NCBI RefSeq assembly: GCF_904849725.1 | Contig: NC_058520.1 | Coordinates: 540,856,583 to 540,920,582, forward strand | Length of the DNA stretch: 64,000 nt | Source: Hordeum vulgare subsp. vulgare | Taxonomy: Eukaryota > Streptophyta > Magnoliopsida > Poales > Poaceae | Direction: 5' to 3' | Shown here: positions 1 through 11,494 of the stretch, in pieces | Position numbering within the stretch: position 1 is the first letter of the stretch | Layout of the letters: each line of letters opens with the position of its first letter | The notes under the pieces: model-generated | The model's database searches: none | What the model was told of the DNA's origin: nothing | The model's input: the letters and a program-made list of their open reading frames with translations, nothing else | Translations under genes and position numbers: made by a program

Positions 1-66
1 CTTCTTCTCTTCTTCTTCTTCTTCTTTCTTTTCATTTTTCCTATTTCTTCTCCTCTTCTCCTCTTC
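1..66. repeat. Pyrimidine-rich (CTT)n low-complexity tract at window edge
   Basis: The first 66 bases are almost purely C and T with CTT/TCTT units. The tract resembles the longer one at 7323-7961 in the same CACTA element. No coding capacity is inferred. Confidence 0.8.
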
Positions 67-67
67 T

Positions 68-260
68 TGTAGCTAAATTAGCTAACTATGTCTTTTTGGA
101 GCTAAATGGGCTAATTATCTCATTTTAGAGGAAAACAAGCTAAGTATATAATATTAATGAGCTAACCAAGGTTCTTATGCCATTTTGAGGTTATTATGGC
201 ATTTTGGAGCTAGATGGGCTAATTATGTCTTTTTGGAGCTAAATGGGCTAACTATGTCAT
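68..260. repeat. Short dispersed repeat in CACTA element, unit around GGAGCTAAATGGGCTAA
   Basis: A motif of the form TTTTTGGAGCTAAATGGGCTAA..ATG recurs about five times with variation between 68 and 260. It lies downstream (minus strand) of the TNPA-like gene. Subterminal or internal short repeats of CACTA elements can bind the TNPA protein; that role here is inference only. Confidence 0.6.
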
Positions 261-599
261 TGTTGGGGAAATTAAGGCAAGGAGAATATGAAAGAGGAGA
301 AGAGAAACTTACCGTAGTGGTCATCAAGGAGGAGAAACACTTGGAGAAGGGTCGTGCGATGCCGCTCGGGAGTTATTCTGCAGAATAGATATTTTGCAAT
401 GTCTCAGTTAGCCTGATGACACTCAATTATTAATACTAGTTTATAATGAAACTCACCGTGCCAATCGAAGAGAAGACGGGCATCGGCGGAGGGACTTGAC
501 CGCTCTTCTCGCACAGACCCTGAAGAGTGGGTCGTATTAGTTAGTAATGAAATAGACATTAGACACATGGTTTGGCTAATGTGAAAAAAAAACTTACTA

Positions 600-2720
600 C
601 AAAAAGCTCGTACAGGGCCCGTTGACCTGCCTCATTCCGGGTTCTCTCCTCCTCAATCAATCGTGCCGTGGTCTAGTCCCTGTCATCAAGAGCAGCCTGA
701 CTTGCCAATCTCTCTTTATCAAGAGCAGCCTCAAGAGCAGCCCGGGTTGCCAGTCTCTCTTTCTCAAGAGCAGCCTGGTTTGCCAATCTCTCTTTATGAA
801 GAGCAGCCTGAAACAACATTGCTCGTTACCACAGTAATGATCTATGGTGACACACATAATGAAATGGATGAAAGTGTTCTTAGTCCGTACAACTAACCTC
901 GATAGCAAGTTCGACTAGCCATGGACGACGCATTATCTCAGGACAGCTGCTCGACTCGCGTGCCTTGATCTCCGGGAGAGTGAGTGGACAACGTATTATC
1001 CCATCTCCAATGGCTATCGAGCCATGGGGCCTCCCGCCACCAGATATCATCACCAGCTCTGGATCCAAAGATTCCTGGCTAGGGTTAAAGTCATCCCCTT
1101 TCGTAGCCTTCCCCGCGTCCCTGTATGCCACGAGCTTCTGGTGGGATGATATGTTGGTGAAGTTATTGGGATCATCCAAGTTAGACTCAGAGAATGCCTT
1201 TGCCTTCTTGTACGAGGCAGTATGGGCCATGCCATAAAGGTCGTACAAGTGTGGCATCTCCGTCTTATTGTGATGCGCCTAAAAGAGAGGAACAAAATAT
1301 TAGCATCAAGAATGAATTGCGTGAATCATGAAGCAAATCACATACCCAGTTTCGTCCAAACTGAAGTAAGTTGGCGCTGCCTTGATGGCGTGGCACACCA
1401 ACCATTTGGCTACGCCGATCCTTCGCATTCTCGTGGACGGCTCGCCAGCTGCCTGTGCACCACTCATCAACCAACGCCTCCCAACAATCCATCTTATCCA
1501 CACACCATCTCGGGGGCACCTGTAAGTTATTAGAAAGAATTTTCAGTGCTACGTCTATGAATGAAATCAAGAAAACTATGTAGAAGGACTTAAGAATAGG
1601 TAATTACCTTCATGTATTGCTCCTTCTTCAGCAACTTTCCGCGGCAATCCTTCTTCTGCTTCTTAATACCACGCGTGGCGTAGTAATCTCGAATAGCCTG
1701 CGGCCGAGCCTCGTGGCGCAAGTTCTGTAGTAACCGCCTACACTCGGCCTCGAGAACCCTGGCCACCTCCTCCTCATATCCATCCTCACACCTATAGAAG
1801 GTCTGCAATCAAATGTGAAAACACCGATTAGTACAATAATTAGCTATATTGTTAATTTTAAATTCTGTAAAAGGATAATTTACCCAAAAGCTCTTGATCA
1901 CCATCTCGGCCCTCGTGTGGCACAAGACACCATCTATAATCTCCTCCGGCGGGGCCTGCGCAGCCTGGTAGTGCTCCCAGGAATATCCTAGTGTAGGAAC
2001 CTGACCCTCACCAGGCAACGTGACAAACCCCGGGAAATTTGTCCGGCAAAGCACACCAAGGACGGAGTTCGGCCTGCGGACTCCAAGAGGGTGTACCCAT
2101 CCCCTGCAGTATGATAAGATCAACGCATTAGATATTTGAACAAACTTGAAGGCAAAAGCTAAAAAAAGAGTAAATGTACTTACCTATCTCCTTCAGATTT
2201 AATCACTGGCCTCTGCTCGCGGGTAGCCGACGCGACCGGGAGACGTGTACTACCACGCTTGTACACGGTGGCCCCGTCCACCTGCACATCGCCCTCACTA
2301 TCCGTAAGCTCATCCCCGCCATCCCCGCCCCCTGAGCCACCCAGACCCTCGGTCCAATCGGCAACTCGGTATGATCCGGCCAGGTCTCCCATCCGGGCCT
2401 CTCCACGTCGGGTGAAGCCTCCGGAATCGTAATCTCCTCCGACTGCTCCTAGGCCGAATGCACCTCGACCCGAGGCTGCTCCTGGACCGGAGTCTCATGG
2501 GACGAATGCCCGTCAACAACAGGCTCCTAGAACAGAGTCCCCGTAGCCTCCTCCGCAAACGGGTCGACCATAGTAGTCCTATGCTTGGGTGAATGAGCTG
2601 GTGGTGGTGACGATTACGGCTCAATAGTCCTCCTGGATCTTCCGCGACCACCACCTCTCCCTGTACCCTTCCCCTTCTTCCCTACCCGACCAGCACCTCT
2701 CCCAGTGGGCAATTCCGCCG
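600..2720 (-). pseudogene. TNPA-like CACTA protein (Transposase_24/Ptta type), multi-exon, degraded
   Basis: On the minus strand several exon-like blocks give a plant CACTA accessory protein. They are a basic GRGGGRGR-rich and proline-rich N-terminal part (about 2700-2180), a block with YRCEDGYEEEVARVLEAECR (about 1800-1591), a block with RWCVDKMDCWEALVDEW and SQMVGVPRHQGSANL (about 1525-1330), and a block with MPHLYDLYGMAHTASYKKAKA and ISGGGRPHGSIAIGDG (1257-880). The C-terminal part (about 835-610) has KERLA-QAALE coiled-coil repeats. Proteins of this type bind subterminal repeats and assist transposition in En/Spm systems. The blocks are in different frames, partly because of introns and partly because of decay. 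I cannot place the exact start or splice sites, and an in-frame stop occurs in the N-terminal region. Confidence 0.7.
684..800. repeat. Imperfect coding repeat encoding KERLA-QAAL units (minus strand)
   Basis: Three to four copies of a short unit built on CAAGAGCAGCCTG..TTGCCA..CTCTCTTT lie in tandem. On the minus strand they translate to repeated KERLA.QAALE-like segments at the C-terminus of the TNPA-like protein, a pattern expected of an alpha-helical coiled coil. Repeat expansion has probably lengthened the helix. Confidence 0.65.
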
Positions 2721-3003
2721 ACGAAGAAGAACCCACGGGTGGTGTCGACGGACTGTCTGCCAAGGCTCTACAGAAAGATAGGGGTGGAAGGGAAGTACCA
2801 CCCCTCGTGCGGGGGGCCTAGGAAGAACCCGTCGAGCGATCTGGACCAGTGCCCACCATCTTTCCACACCTGGTGACCTGCCATGATAAAGATTAAAAGA
2901 AATTAGTACAACATAAAAAAATTGAATAACTGACATGAATAATAATATGTACATGAATAATAAAGATTAAAATATATATAATTTAAGTTGTGAATCTTAC
3001 AAA

Positions 3004-6000
3004 CTAATAATCATCATCAATAAATGCATCATCATCATCACTATCACGCATGTCTTCATGAATGACGTGCTCGTCGGGTTCAACGGCGTGAAGTTGTGAA
3101 AGGCCTTCCTTTAATCGTTGAAGCATTGACATGTCATCCGCATCAGTAACCTCTACGGGTTCCAGGTCTTCTGGTTCCGGCTCAGGGCTGGAGTCGGATT
3201 CATTGTCGCTGTCTACTTCCATGTTCCTGGGTGAAGCACGACGGTTCTTGAAACGTTTCTTGGAAAGACGTGTTTCTTGGAAGAATTCTCCATCATATGT
3301 GTCTGGGTTAATCTGAGGTTCATAATCCTGTTCATTTGGGAGAGGTGGTCTGACATGTGGCGGCACTTCATAAACAACATACCAACCTTCCAGATTCTTA
3401 TCCGTTTGGCATGCCCACGGTAGATAGAAAACTTGAGTCACCTGTTGAGCCGTAATATAGACATCGGGAACATCTAAATGGGTGTTTGGATTGATTTCGA
3501 CTAGTCATATATGTTCATGAGTCCTTCTAGTCTTCTTCGGCTGGAACCAATAACATTTGAAGACTACGACGTTCGGTGGGTTTTCACCATAGAATTGAAG
3601 TTCATAAATTGCTTCAACTCTTCCATAATACTCGATAACACCTTCACCGATAGCAGAGACACCACAATTTGTAGATTTTCAGTCGGGCATAGATAGCTCT
3701 TTGCCAAAGGTACAAAAGAGATACCCGTTGATGTTGTATTTCTCAAATGAACGGACCTTATAGTCAAAACCATTAGCAACTTGTCTCAATTCGGCGTCCA
3801 TAGACTCCGAATTAGCCTACAAGTTTAATACAAAACGATAATTGCATTAGCCGCAAGTTAGACCAAGAATGAAATGGTCCATTATTGATAATTACCGTTT
3901 GTTTGAACCAAGAGATGAAACCGGGATAGCCGTCTCCTGTCTTTGACAGAAGCTCATACTCTTCGACGGAATCATTTTCGATCACCGCTCCATCCGAGAA
4001 TTTGGCGACGTAACGGCTGTTTGAAATATCCGGAAATAAGAGCAGTTCAAATGAATTAGAAGTTATGGGAAAATGTGCCGAGAGCTCACTTGATGTACGG
4101 CCGCACTTCTGTTAGGTTGTTGAAGATATACAACGAAATGTTCCGCCATTCTTCGACATCCAACGTTATTGGTTTCGAAGCACCGGCTGGTGCGAGCTTC
4201 CCTTTGAATAGGCTGAGGTTGCACCCACCTTTTTTAGGGTCTGCATCATTGTTCCAAGGCTTCGGATTATGCAAATGATGATTTTTGGCTTCGTAGTGTG
4301 CTGTCACAAAGTTTGCCACCTCCTCAGTAATGAATGCCTCAGCCATCGATGCTTCAATTCTACGCTTATTTTTACATTTAGCTCGAAGGGTCTTCTGCAT
4401 CCTCTCAGTTGCATAGCACCAACGATCTTGCACGGGCCCACCCAATCTTGCCTCGGTCGGTAGATGTAAAATCAAATGCTGCATTGGATTAAAGAAGCCC
4501 GGTGGAAAGATCTTCTCTAACTTGCACAACAACTCCGGTGCAAACTCCTCCATGTCTTCTACCACGCCAGGCGACAATTCTTTCGCACAAATAACACGGA
4601 AGAAATAGCTCAGCTCCGCCAGTACTAGCCATTCATCCTCAGGAATAAAGCCACATAACATCACCGTCACTACCCGCTCTAGCCATATGTGCCAATCATG
4701 ACTCTTGAGACCAAAGATTTTTATTTTTTCAAGACTCGCTCCCCTCTTTAGATTCGCTGCATACCCATCGGGGAACATCAAGTGCATTTTGACCCACAAG
4801 ATAATTTCCCTCATAGCTGGCCTTCCAAGATTGAACCATGCCTTTGGCTTCGACCACTTCTGCTTTCCTTTGCCTTCTCGCATGTTTTGTAACGGTCTAT
4901 GACATAGTGTCTCTTGATCGACTCTAGCCTTAATATTATCCTTTGTCTTACCATCTATGTCGAACAATGTACCAAAAATAGCCTCTCCGATATTCTTTTC
5001 AGTGTGCATCATGTCGATATTGTGTGGAAGAAGGAGGTCTTTGAAGTAAGGCAGATCCCAGAAGCATGGCTTGTGAGTCCAGGCGTGTTTTGAATTATAC
5101 CCCTTGAAATACCCTGGACGCTCTGGATCAGGCTCGAGGGCGTTTAACTGATCCAGGATCTGTTGGCCTGTGAACGCAGGTGGTGCCAAGTTTTTGACAA
5201 CTTTACCTTTGGTAAAGTTCTTCTTGTCTTTTCTGAACTGATGGTCAGGATTCGGGAACTGTCTATGCAAGTCAAAGCAAGAATACTTCCGACCCTCGTG
5301 CAACCAATGAAACTGAAGAGCTGCCTTGCATTGGGGGCACGGGAACCTTCCATGCACACCATCCAGAGAATAGCGCATACGCTGGCAAGTCATGCATAGA
5401 GTACATGTACCACACATGCATTTTGAAGTTTTCTTTTCTAGCGGCATCGTATGTCTTGACCCCATTATCCCAAGCTTCTTCCGATTCATCCTTAAGCGGT
5501 TGCAGGTACACATTCATATTCTTCCCCAGATAATTGGGCCCTGGAATTATCAACGTCAGAAATATGTTCTTTCTTTGCATAATCTGCCCGGGGGGAGATT
5601 GAGTGGAATGACAAATACAGGCCAACAACTATATTGGGTTGCCGTCATGCCGAAGGGATTAAAACCATCCGTGGCGGCGCAGACTCGAGGATTCCTTGGA
5701 TCTACCGCTTTATCCTAATGCAATCCATTGAAATGTTTCCATGCTTCCCCATCCGATGTGTGTACCATCATCTTATTCCCATCCGCATCTAGTTCGGTTC
5801 TTTTGCCCAATTTGTGCCATGTCATCTGGCTGGCTGTCTCTTCGACCATGAAAAGACGTTGAAGTCTTGGTACGATTGGCATATACCGAAGAACACTAAC
5901 TGCAATTTTGGTCTGCCTCTTCTCACCCATACCGTTGTCTACCACAAGATACCTGCAAGACTCGCAATTGGGACAATAGTCCAAGTGTGCATACTCCTTC

Positions 6001-6637
6001 CTAAATAAGACACATCCTTTCTCACATGCATCTATCTTCTCATAGGGCATCTTAAGTACACGAATTATTTTGTCCGACTGGTACAGGTTTGCAGGCATGA
6101 CATGGCCTTTGGGTAGGAAGCGTCCAAATAGTGTCATCATCGCGTCGTAGCATTCTCTTCCCAAGTTGAACTGAGCCTTCAGAGCCATTACTTGTGCAAT
6201 TGCATCCAGATGACAGAGCTCAGTGTGCTCATGGAGAGGATGTTTTGAAGACTCCAACATTTCATAAAAGGCCTTTGCAGATTCCTCCATCTCATCTTCC
6301 GAATCCCGAGCATCATCAAAGTCTTGCACCATGTCTTCGATCCCGGTACCATGCTCGTCCGTGCGACGACGGACCACCTCAGCTCTTGTGCGTTGTATAG
6401 ACTCACCATGAAATGTCGACACCGTATAATTAGGCTTAAAACCCTCCTCTGCAGGTGTTTAATCATTACAACCTCTATCGTCTTTTTATAGTTGTCGCAT
6501 CCAGGACATGGGCAATAGTTTCTTTCCTGGCCATTTGCGAATGCGGCTTTCACAAATTCCTTTGTTTTTACAAACCATTCTTTCGTCATCTCTTTCTGAC
6601 TAGGGTGACCGGTATACATCCACGCACGATCACTCAT
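3004..6637 (-). pseudogene. CACTA TNPD/Tnp2-like transposase, interrupted
   Basis: The protein starts at 6637 with MSDRAWMYTGHPSQKEM, a transposase-associated N-terminal domain with a CPCPGCDN zinc-binding motif. A Tnp2 domain follows: CPNCESCRYL at about 5960, ADGxNPFG-type residues at about 5660, then RFPCPQCKAAL and HNIDMMHTEKNIGEAIFGTL at about 5330-4960. Next are a DUF4218-like segment (FFNPMQHLILHLPTEAR, about 4480) and a DUF4216-like segment (YITAQQVTQVFYLPWA, about 3420), ending in an acidic tail that stops at 3004. The family cuts and joins CACTA ends in the nucleus. I see a frameshift near 6430, an in-frame stop at 5715-5717, two further shifts between about 5640 and 5400, and stops in the DUF4216 exon. 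A GTGAGC donor follows the YIK codons at about 4088, so introns are also present. The gene is dead in this copy. Confidence 0.85.
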
Positions 6638-6774
6638 CTTACGTAGCTACTAAAGACAGAAGAAATATATTTATATATAATTTAGCATTTATATTCATAG
6701 GTTAATCAGGTTCGCCATTTTTATTACGTCCAGGCAACCTACACGCTAATAGGTAAAGATAGGTCCTAATCCCA

Positions 6775-6990
6775 CCCGAGTATGTGTAGATTGGGTTCGT
6801 TTTCCCATGCTCTGCTCCGGATCCAACGCAAAATTTCGGCAGCACCTCCCCGCTGTTCTCCTGATACACGTCTCCCCAATAAACAAAGAGTATGTGCATC
6901 CAGAGAACAACAGGGAGGCACTGACGAAATTCCGCATCGGATCCAGAGCACAGCATATGGGAAAACGAACCCAATCTACACATACTCGGG
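6775..6990. repeat. Long inverted repeat (hairpin), arms about 95 bp
   Basis: The left arm begins CCCGAGTATGTGTAGATTGG and the right arm ends with its reverse complement (CCAATCTACACATACTCGGG). Between them the arms pair over roughly 95 bp with scattered mismatches, for example the matching GTTCGTTTTCCCAT and ATGGGAAAACGAAC blocks and the two GGATCC sites. The loop is about 25-30 bp. It lies about 140 bp upstream of the transposase start on the minus strand, so it would fall in the promoter or 5' leader. A second small palindrome (TATAAATATGC / GCATATTTATA) is at 7031-7061. Confidence 0.85.
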
Positions 6991-7322
6991 CTGTCCATGG
7001 ATAATGTTGGACAATTCGAAAGGATGGTGGTTATAAATATGCAAAGACATGCATATTTATAGATGTCGCCCTTTCGAACGGGAGACGCATACTGGTGACG
7101 CATACTCATGATTGAAGAAACCTATATATAGCTAGCAAGTTTCATCGACACGAAGACCGGGACAGAGCAAATTAAGGGGGTAGGAGGAGAAGTCATTTGT
7201 GCTCACCAACAAACGTAGGGGCGGAGCTCGTCCAACGCACGTGGAGGTCGTCGAACAACTGCACATGGAAATTCACCCGATCAACACAAATATGATGTTT
7301 TTATAAGATAATCAAAAAATAT

Positions 7323-7446
7323 GTGACCTACTCTTATTTTCTTTTTTCTTTTTTCCTATTCTTCTTCTTCTTATTATTATTCTTATTTTATTTTTTATTT
7401 TTTCCTCTTATTCTTCTTCTCCTTCTTCTTCTTCTCTTCTCTTCTT

Positions 7447-7477
<31 letters not shown>

Positions 7478-7566
7478 TTATTATTATTTTCTTTTTTCTT
7501 TTTTCCTCTTATTCTTCTTCTCCTTCTTCTTCTTTTCTTCTTCTATTCTTATTCTTCTTCTTCTTC

Positions 7567-7616
<50 letters not shown>

Positions 7617-7961
7617 TTCTTTTTTCTTTTTTCCTCTCATTCTTCTTTTCCTTCTTCTTGTTTTCTTCTTCTCTTCTTCTTCTTCTTCTTCTTCTTCTTA
7701 TTTTCTTTTTTCCTCTTATTATTCTCTTCCTCTCCTATTTTTCTTCTTCTTCTTCTTCTTCTTTCTTCTCCTTCCCTTCCTTTTCCTTCTTCTTCTTTTC
7801 CTTCTTCTTCTTTTCCTTCTTCTTCTTATTTTTTCTTCTCCTTTCTCCTTCTTCTCCTTTCTCCTTCTCCTTCTTCTCCTTTCTCCTTCTTCTTCTCCTC
7901 CTTTCTCCTTCTTCTTCTTCTCCTTTCTCCTTCTTCTTCTTCTCCTTTTCTCCTTTACTAA
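7323..7961. repeat. 640-bp pyrimidine-rich microsatellite (CTT)n/(TTA)n
   Basis: The tract consists almost entirely of TTC, TCC and TTA units on the plus strand, with a near-pure (ATT)n core around 7567-7615. It gives long spurious reading frames rich in Phe, Leu, Ser and Ile. It lies between the transposase 5' end and the GC-rich subterminal tract of the CACTA element. Confidence 0.95.
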
Positions 7962-8079
7962 ACAGGAAACTAACCTAACTAAACCTAAACTAAACTAAAA
8001 CTAAGCCAAAACCTCACTAAAACATATAACTAATTAAACAAAAACTATTAAAAAAATAAGAAAAAAAACTAACCGAAAG

Positions 8080-8560
8080 GGGGAGGAGGGCCTCAGGGGG
8101 AGGAGGGCCGCAGGGGGAGGAGAGGCCGCACGGGGAGGAGGGCAGCAGGGGGAGGAGGGGCACAGTGAGGGGCGCGAGGAGGGTGGCGACGTGGGGTGGG
8201 GCGCTGGGGTGGGGGTGGCGTCAGCGGCAGTGGGGCAGGGAGGCCGGAGGAGGGCGCGGCGGTGGTGGTGGTGTCGGGGGTGAGAGAGAGGGGTGTCAGG
8301 GTGGAGGAAGGGGCGCAGGGTGGCGATGGAGGAGGGTGCAGGGCGGCAGTGGAGGAGGGTGCATGGCGGCCGGGGTGGAGGAGGGGGCGCAGGGAGACGG
8401 TGGAGGAGGGCGCAGGGCGGCTGGGGAGGAGGAGGGCGCAGGGCGGCGCAGGGAGGCCGGAGAAGGGCGCGGCGGCGATGGTGGTGTCGGGGGTGAGAGA
8501 GAGGGGTGTCGGGGTGGCCATTAGGGGGAGAGAGAGGCGCGTGGGGTGGGGCTAACGGCC
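8080..8560. repeat. GC-rich purine-biased tract of CACTA element A (GGAGGAGGGCGCAGGG units)
   Basis: Variants of GGAGGAGGGCGCAGGGCGGC are repeated irregularly. The same kind of sequence, on the opposite strand, occupies 52190-52708 next to the other CACTA terminus, so it is a family-specific internal feature and not a gene. The Arg/Gly/Pro-rich frames it opens have no domain character. Confidence 0.8.
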
Positions 8561-8564
8561 GTTA

Positions 8565-8847
8565 GGGGGGCACCCTCTTTGCCGTCTGCCTCCCGACGAC
8601 ACAGAGTAGAAAAGCGGACGACAAAGAATGTGGCCATTAGGGGGGAGAGGGCTGCGGGGTGGGCCGCCCATGCTCTTTGCCGTGAGCTGGCAGACGACAA
8701 AGAGCTGGCTGATGGCAAATAGTACCTTTGGCATCAGCCTGCTCTTTGTCGTATGGTATCTGGTAGCTGATGGCAAAGAGGGTCTTTGCCATCAGCCAGC
8801 AGACGGCAAAGAAGCAGCAGATGGCAAATAACTGTTTTCCAATAGTG
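8565..8847 (-). repeat. CACTA terminal inverted repeat and subterminal repeat array (element A)
   Basis: Inward from the CACTATTGGAAAACAG terminus at 8847 there are about ten copies, in both orientations, of motifs of the form TTTGCC(G/A)TC(T/A)GC. These are typical of the subterminal regions where CACTA transposition proteins bind. The arrangement matches 51878-52200 closely. Confidence 0.85.
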
Positions 8848-11494
8848 AACCCCCAACCCTAGCGAGCCCTCTCGCTCTCGTCCCGATCCCCATCTCTTTC
8901 CCCCGTTCCTTCCTCCTCCCGATCCCGTGCTTCTCCCCATGCCCGATCCCCTCCAGGTCCCTTCGATCCCGCGCACCGCCCGATGCCCTGCACCTCCCCG
9001 TGCTCCTCCCGTGCAGCCGCCGTGCTCCTCCCCTGCCAGCGCCGAGCCCCTCTGCTCGCCCCGCCCCGAGGTGCCTCGAACCCCTACCGCACCAGCTCGC
9101 CACATCGCCTCCCTGCCGCCATCTCGGTGGCCGGCCCGAGGTTCCCCGCCGGTGTCAGCCCGTGCCCCGGTACCTGGATCACCCCATTCTTTACTTAACG
9201 TTCCCGCACACGCTTCCTATACGTTGGCACGATATCTCGATGAGTTATCGGGATAGGAACGTTGCTGTGGCATCGTTTCCGATTTGCCGCCATGGTTCCC
9301 TCTCGCTCGTCGTGGCGAACTATGTTTCTTTCCCTTCTTGTTGTGATGTTGTAACTTGCATGCATGACGCATTCATGGCATGATATCGTGTGTTGCATGT
9401 CTCTTGTGCCGTAGCTCCGTTCTAAGTCCCGCGTGCTATCGACTAGGATGACATGTAGGACCACCGCTTCACCCCTTGCCATGATAAAAACAATTTAATA
9501 TTGCCGTGTAAATAAACGGGAGTGAATAAAATAATTAACGTGGAGTTTCGTCGATATGCAACCCGTTGCATATCGAGCTTCACTTAATGTGTAGTGTTTG
9601 CGTGAGGTGAATTGCCATGCCATCCCTTGCATCATTGAATTGATCATACATCATATTAGGTTGTGCATAATGTTGTGCATCGTGTGGTGAATATTTGTGT
9701 TGATGTTTGTTTCCGGTTGCTCTGTCTCGATAGAGTTCCACAAGCGAGTCGGAATGTGAGGACCCGTTCGACTACATCCGTTCGATGACTTCTCGGAGTT
9801 CTTCTTCTTCCAAGCGGGATCTCAGGCAAGATGACCATTTCCCCAGATACCATTACTATCATTGCCATGCTAGTTCTATCGCTTCTATCGATTATGTCTC
9901 GTTGCCTACCACGTGTTAAATACCAGCCTCTCAACAATGCCATGATTACCTTCAACCTGTTCGACCTAGCAAACCACTAATTGGCTATGTTACTGCTTGC
10001 TTAACCCTGTTGTTAGCATTTCTAGTTGCAGGTGTAGTTGCTTCCATGTGATAACATGGGTTCCTTGTCATATCACCATATTTAAATGCTATTTAATTTA
10101 ATGGACCTATATACTTGGTAAAAGGTGGAAGGCTTGGCCTTTCTAGCCTGGTGTTTTGTTCCACCTTTGCCCCCTTAGTTTTCGGCTACCGGCGTTATGT
10201 TCCATAAACGAGTGCTCCTAACACGATCGGGGTTGTTATGGGGACCCCCTTGATAATTCGTTTTAGATTAAAGCTGGTCTGGCAAGGCCCAACTTTGGTA
10301 CTACATTTGCCTAATAACTAATGAACTACATAGGGAGTAATTAACTCAAGGAAAATTTAATCAACCCCCAGGCGAGTGCTCCTCATGAGTGTTGGTCCAA
10401 ATTGGCAGACTACGGGGCCACCGTGGGGCAACCCGAGGTTTGGTTTCTCCTAGTGTGACCCATCTGTCGTGTCCTAAGAATGAGGTACGCGACTCCTATC
10501 GGGATCGTCGACACGTCGGGCGGCCTTGCTGGATTAGTTTTACCTTTGACGAAATATCTTGTGCATCGGGATTCCGGTGATGCTTTGGGTAATCTCAGAG
10601 TTGAGGTTTTCCACTAAGGAATCCGACGAGATCGCGAGTATCGTGATCGAGGATTTCTATGTGGCTTGTGGTAATTTGTGATGGACTAGTTGGAGCACCC
10701 CTGCAGGGTTAAATCTTTTCGGAAAGTCGTGCCCGCGGTTATGTGGCAACGTGGAAACTTTGTTTAACACTGGTTCTAGATAACTTGAAGTTAACGTAAT
10801 TAAAATATGCCAACTGTGTGCGTAACCGTGACTGTCTCTTTCGTGAGTTCCTTCTCCGATCGAGGACACGATGGGGTTATGTCTGACGTAGGTAGGTGTT
10901 CAGGATCATTCATCTGACCATCAGTAGTTCACGTCCATTATGTGTAGATCTCCCCCCCTCTTATTTCTTGTACTCATAAGTTAGCCACCAAATATATGCT
11001 TAGCCACTGCTGCAACCTCACCACTTAACCTTACCTCACCTAATAAGCTTTGCTAGTCTTGATACCTTTGGAAATGAGATTGTTGAGTCCCCTGTGGCTC
11101 ATAGATTACTACAACACCAGTTGTAGGTACAGGTAAAGGTTACTTGACGCGAGCGCGTTGATTGTTCATTTGGAGTTGCTTCTTCTTCTTCTTCTTCGAT
11201 CTAGGATGGGTTCCAGGCCGGCAGCCTGGGATAGCAAGGATGGACGTCGTTCTACTTTTCTCGTTTGTTTTCGTCCGTAGCCGAACCCTGCTCTTACTCT
11301 TGATGAATATGTAATGTACTGATGTGACTCTGATGTAGCTTGTGGCGAGTGTAAGCCAATTCTATTATATATCTCTTCTTTTGAGTACATGTAGTTGTAA
11401 TGATATCCATTCTTGCGACATGACGAGATGCGCTTCTATCCCTGACAAGGCCCTCGTGCCAAATTGAGGATAGGGTCGCATCTTGGGCGTGACA
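8848..11494. mobile_element. Long LTR fragment of an unidentified LTR retrotransposon (hosts CACTA A)
   Basis: The segment ends at 11494 with ...TTGGGCGTGACA. To the right is the Athila-like ORF it interrupts, so 11494 is a retrotransposon boundary (reverse strand TGTCACGCCC). Inside are no long reading frames, but the sequence has LTR-like character: a CT-rich leader (8855-9180), scattered TATA-like AT stretches and G-rich blocks. The left part is cut by the CACTA insertion at 8847/8848. Orientation and family are not determined. It may be a solo LTR or one LTR of a larger element outside the window. Confidence 0.55.

Larger units (their letters stand above)
1..8847 (-). mobile_element. CACTA (En/Spm-like) DNA transposon A, partial; one end at 8847, other end left of window
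   Basis: Read on the minus strand, the element begins at 8847 with CACTATTGGAAAACAG, followed by repeated TTTGCC-type subterminal motifs. Going left come a GC-rich tract, a pyrimidine microsatellite, a hairpin, a TNPD/Tnp2-like transposase gene and a TNPA-like gene. This order and the CACTA terminus are diagnostic of En/Spm superfamily elements, which move by cut-and-paste and make 3-bp target duplications; the three bases outside the terminus are AAC (8848-8850). The second terminus is not in the window, so the matching AAC cannot be verified. Both genes carry disabling changes, so this copy is probably not autonomous. It is inserted in the LTR fragment 8848-11494. Confidence 0.9.

Noticed and set aside
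6702..7109. 135-codon minus-strand frame over the hairpin
   Set aside because: It reads through both arms of the inverted repeat, with mirrored frames on the other strand, and shows no domain.
7323..7978. Long open frames rich in Phe, Leu, Ser and Ile
   Set aside because: They come from a pyrimidine microsatellite and have no domain or codon character.
8093..8555. Overlapping Arg/Gly- and Pro-rich frames on both strands
   Set aside because: They are by-products of the GC-rich repeat tract of CACTA element A; the same sequence recurs next to the other CACTA end.
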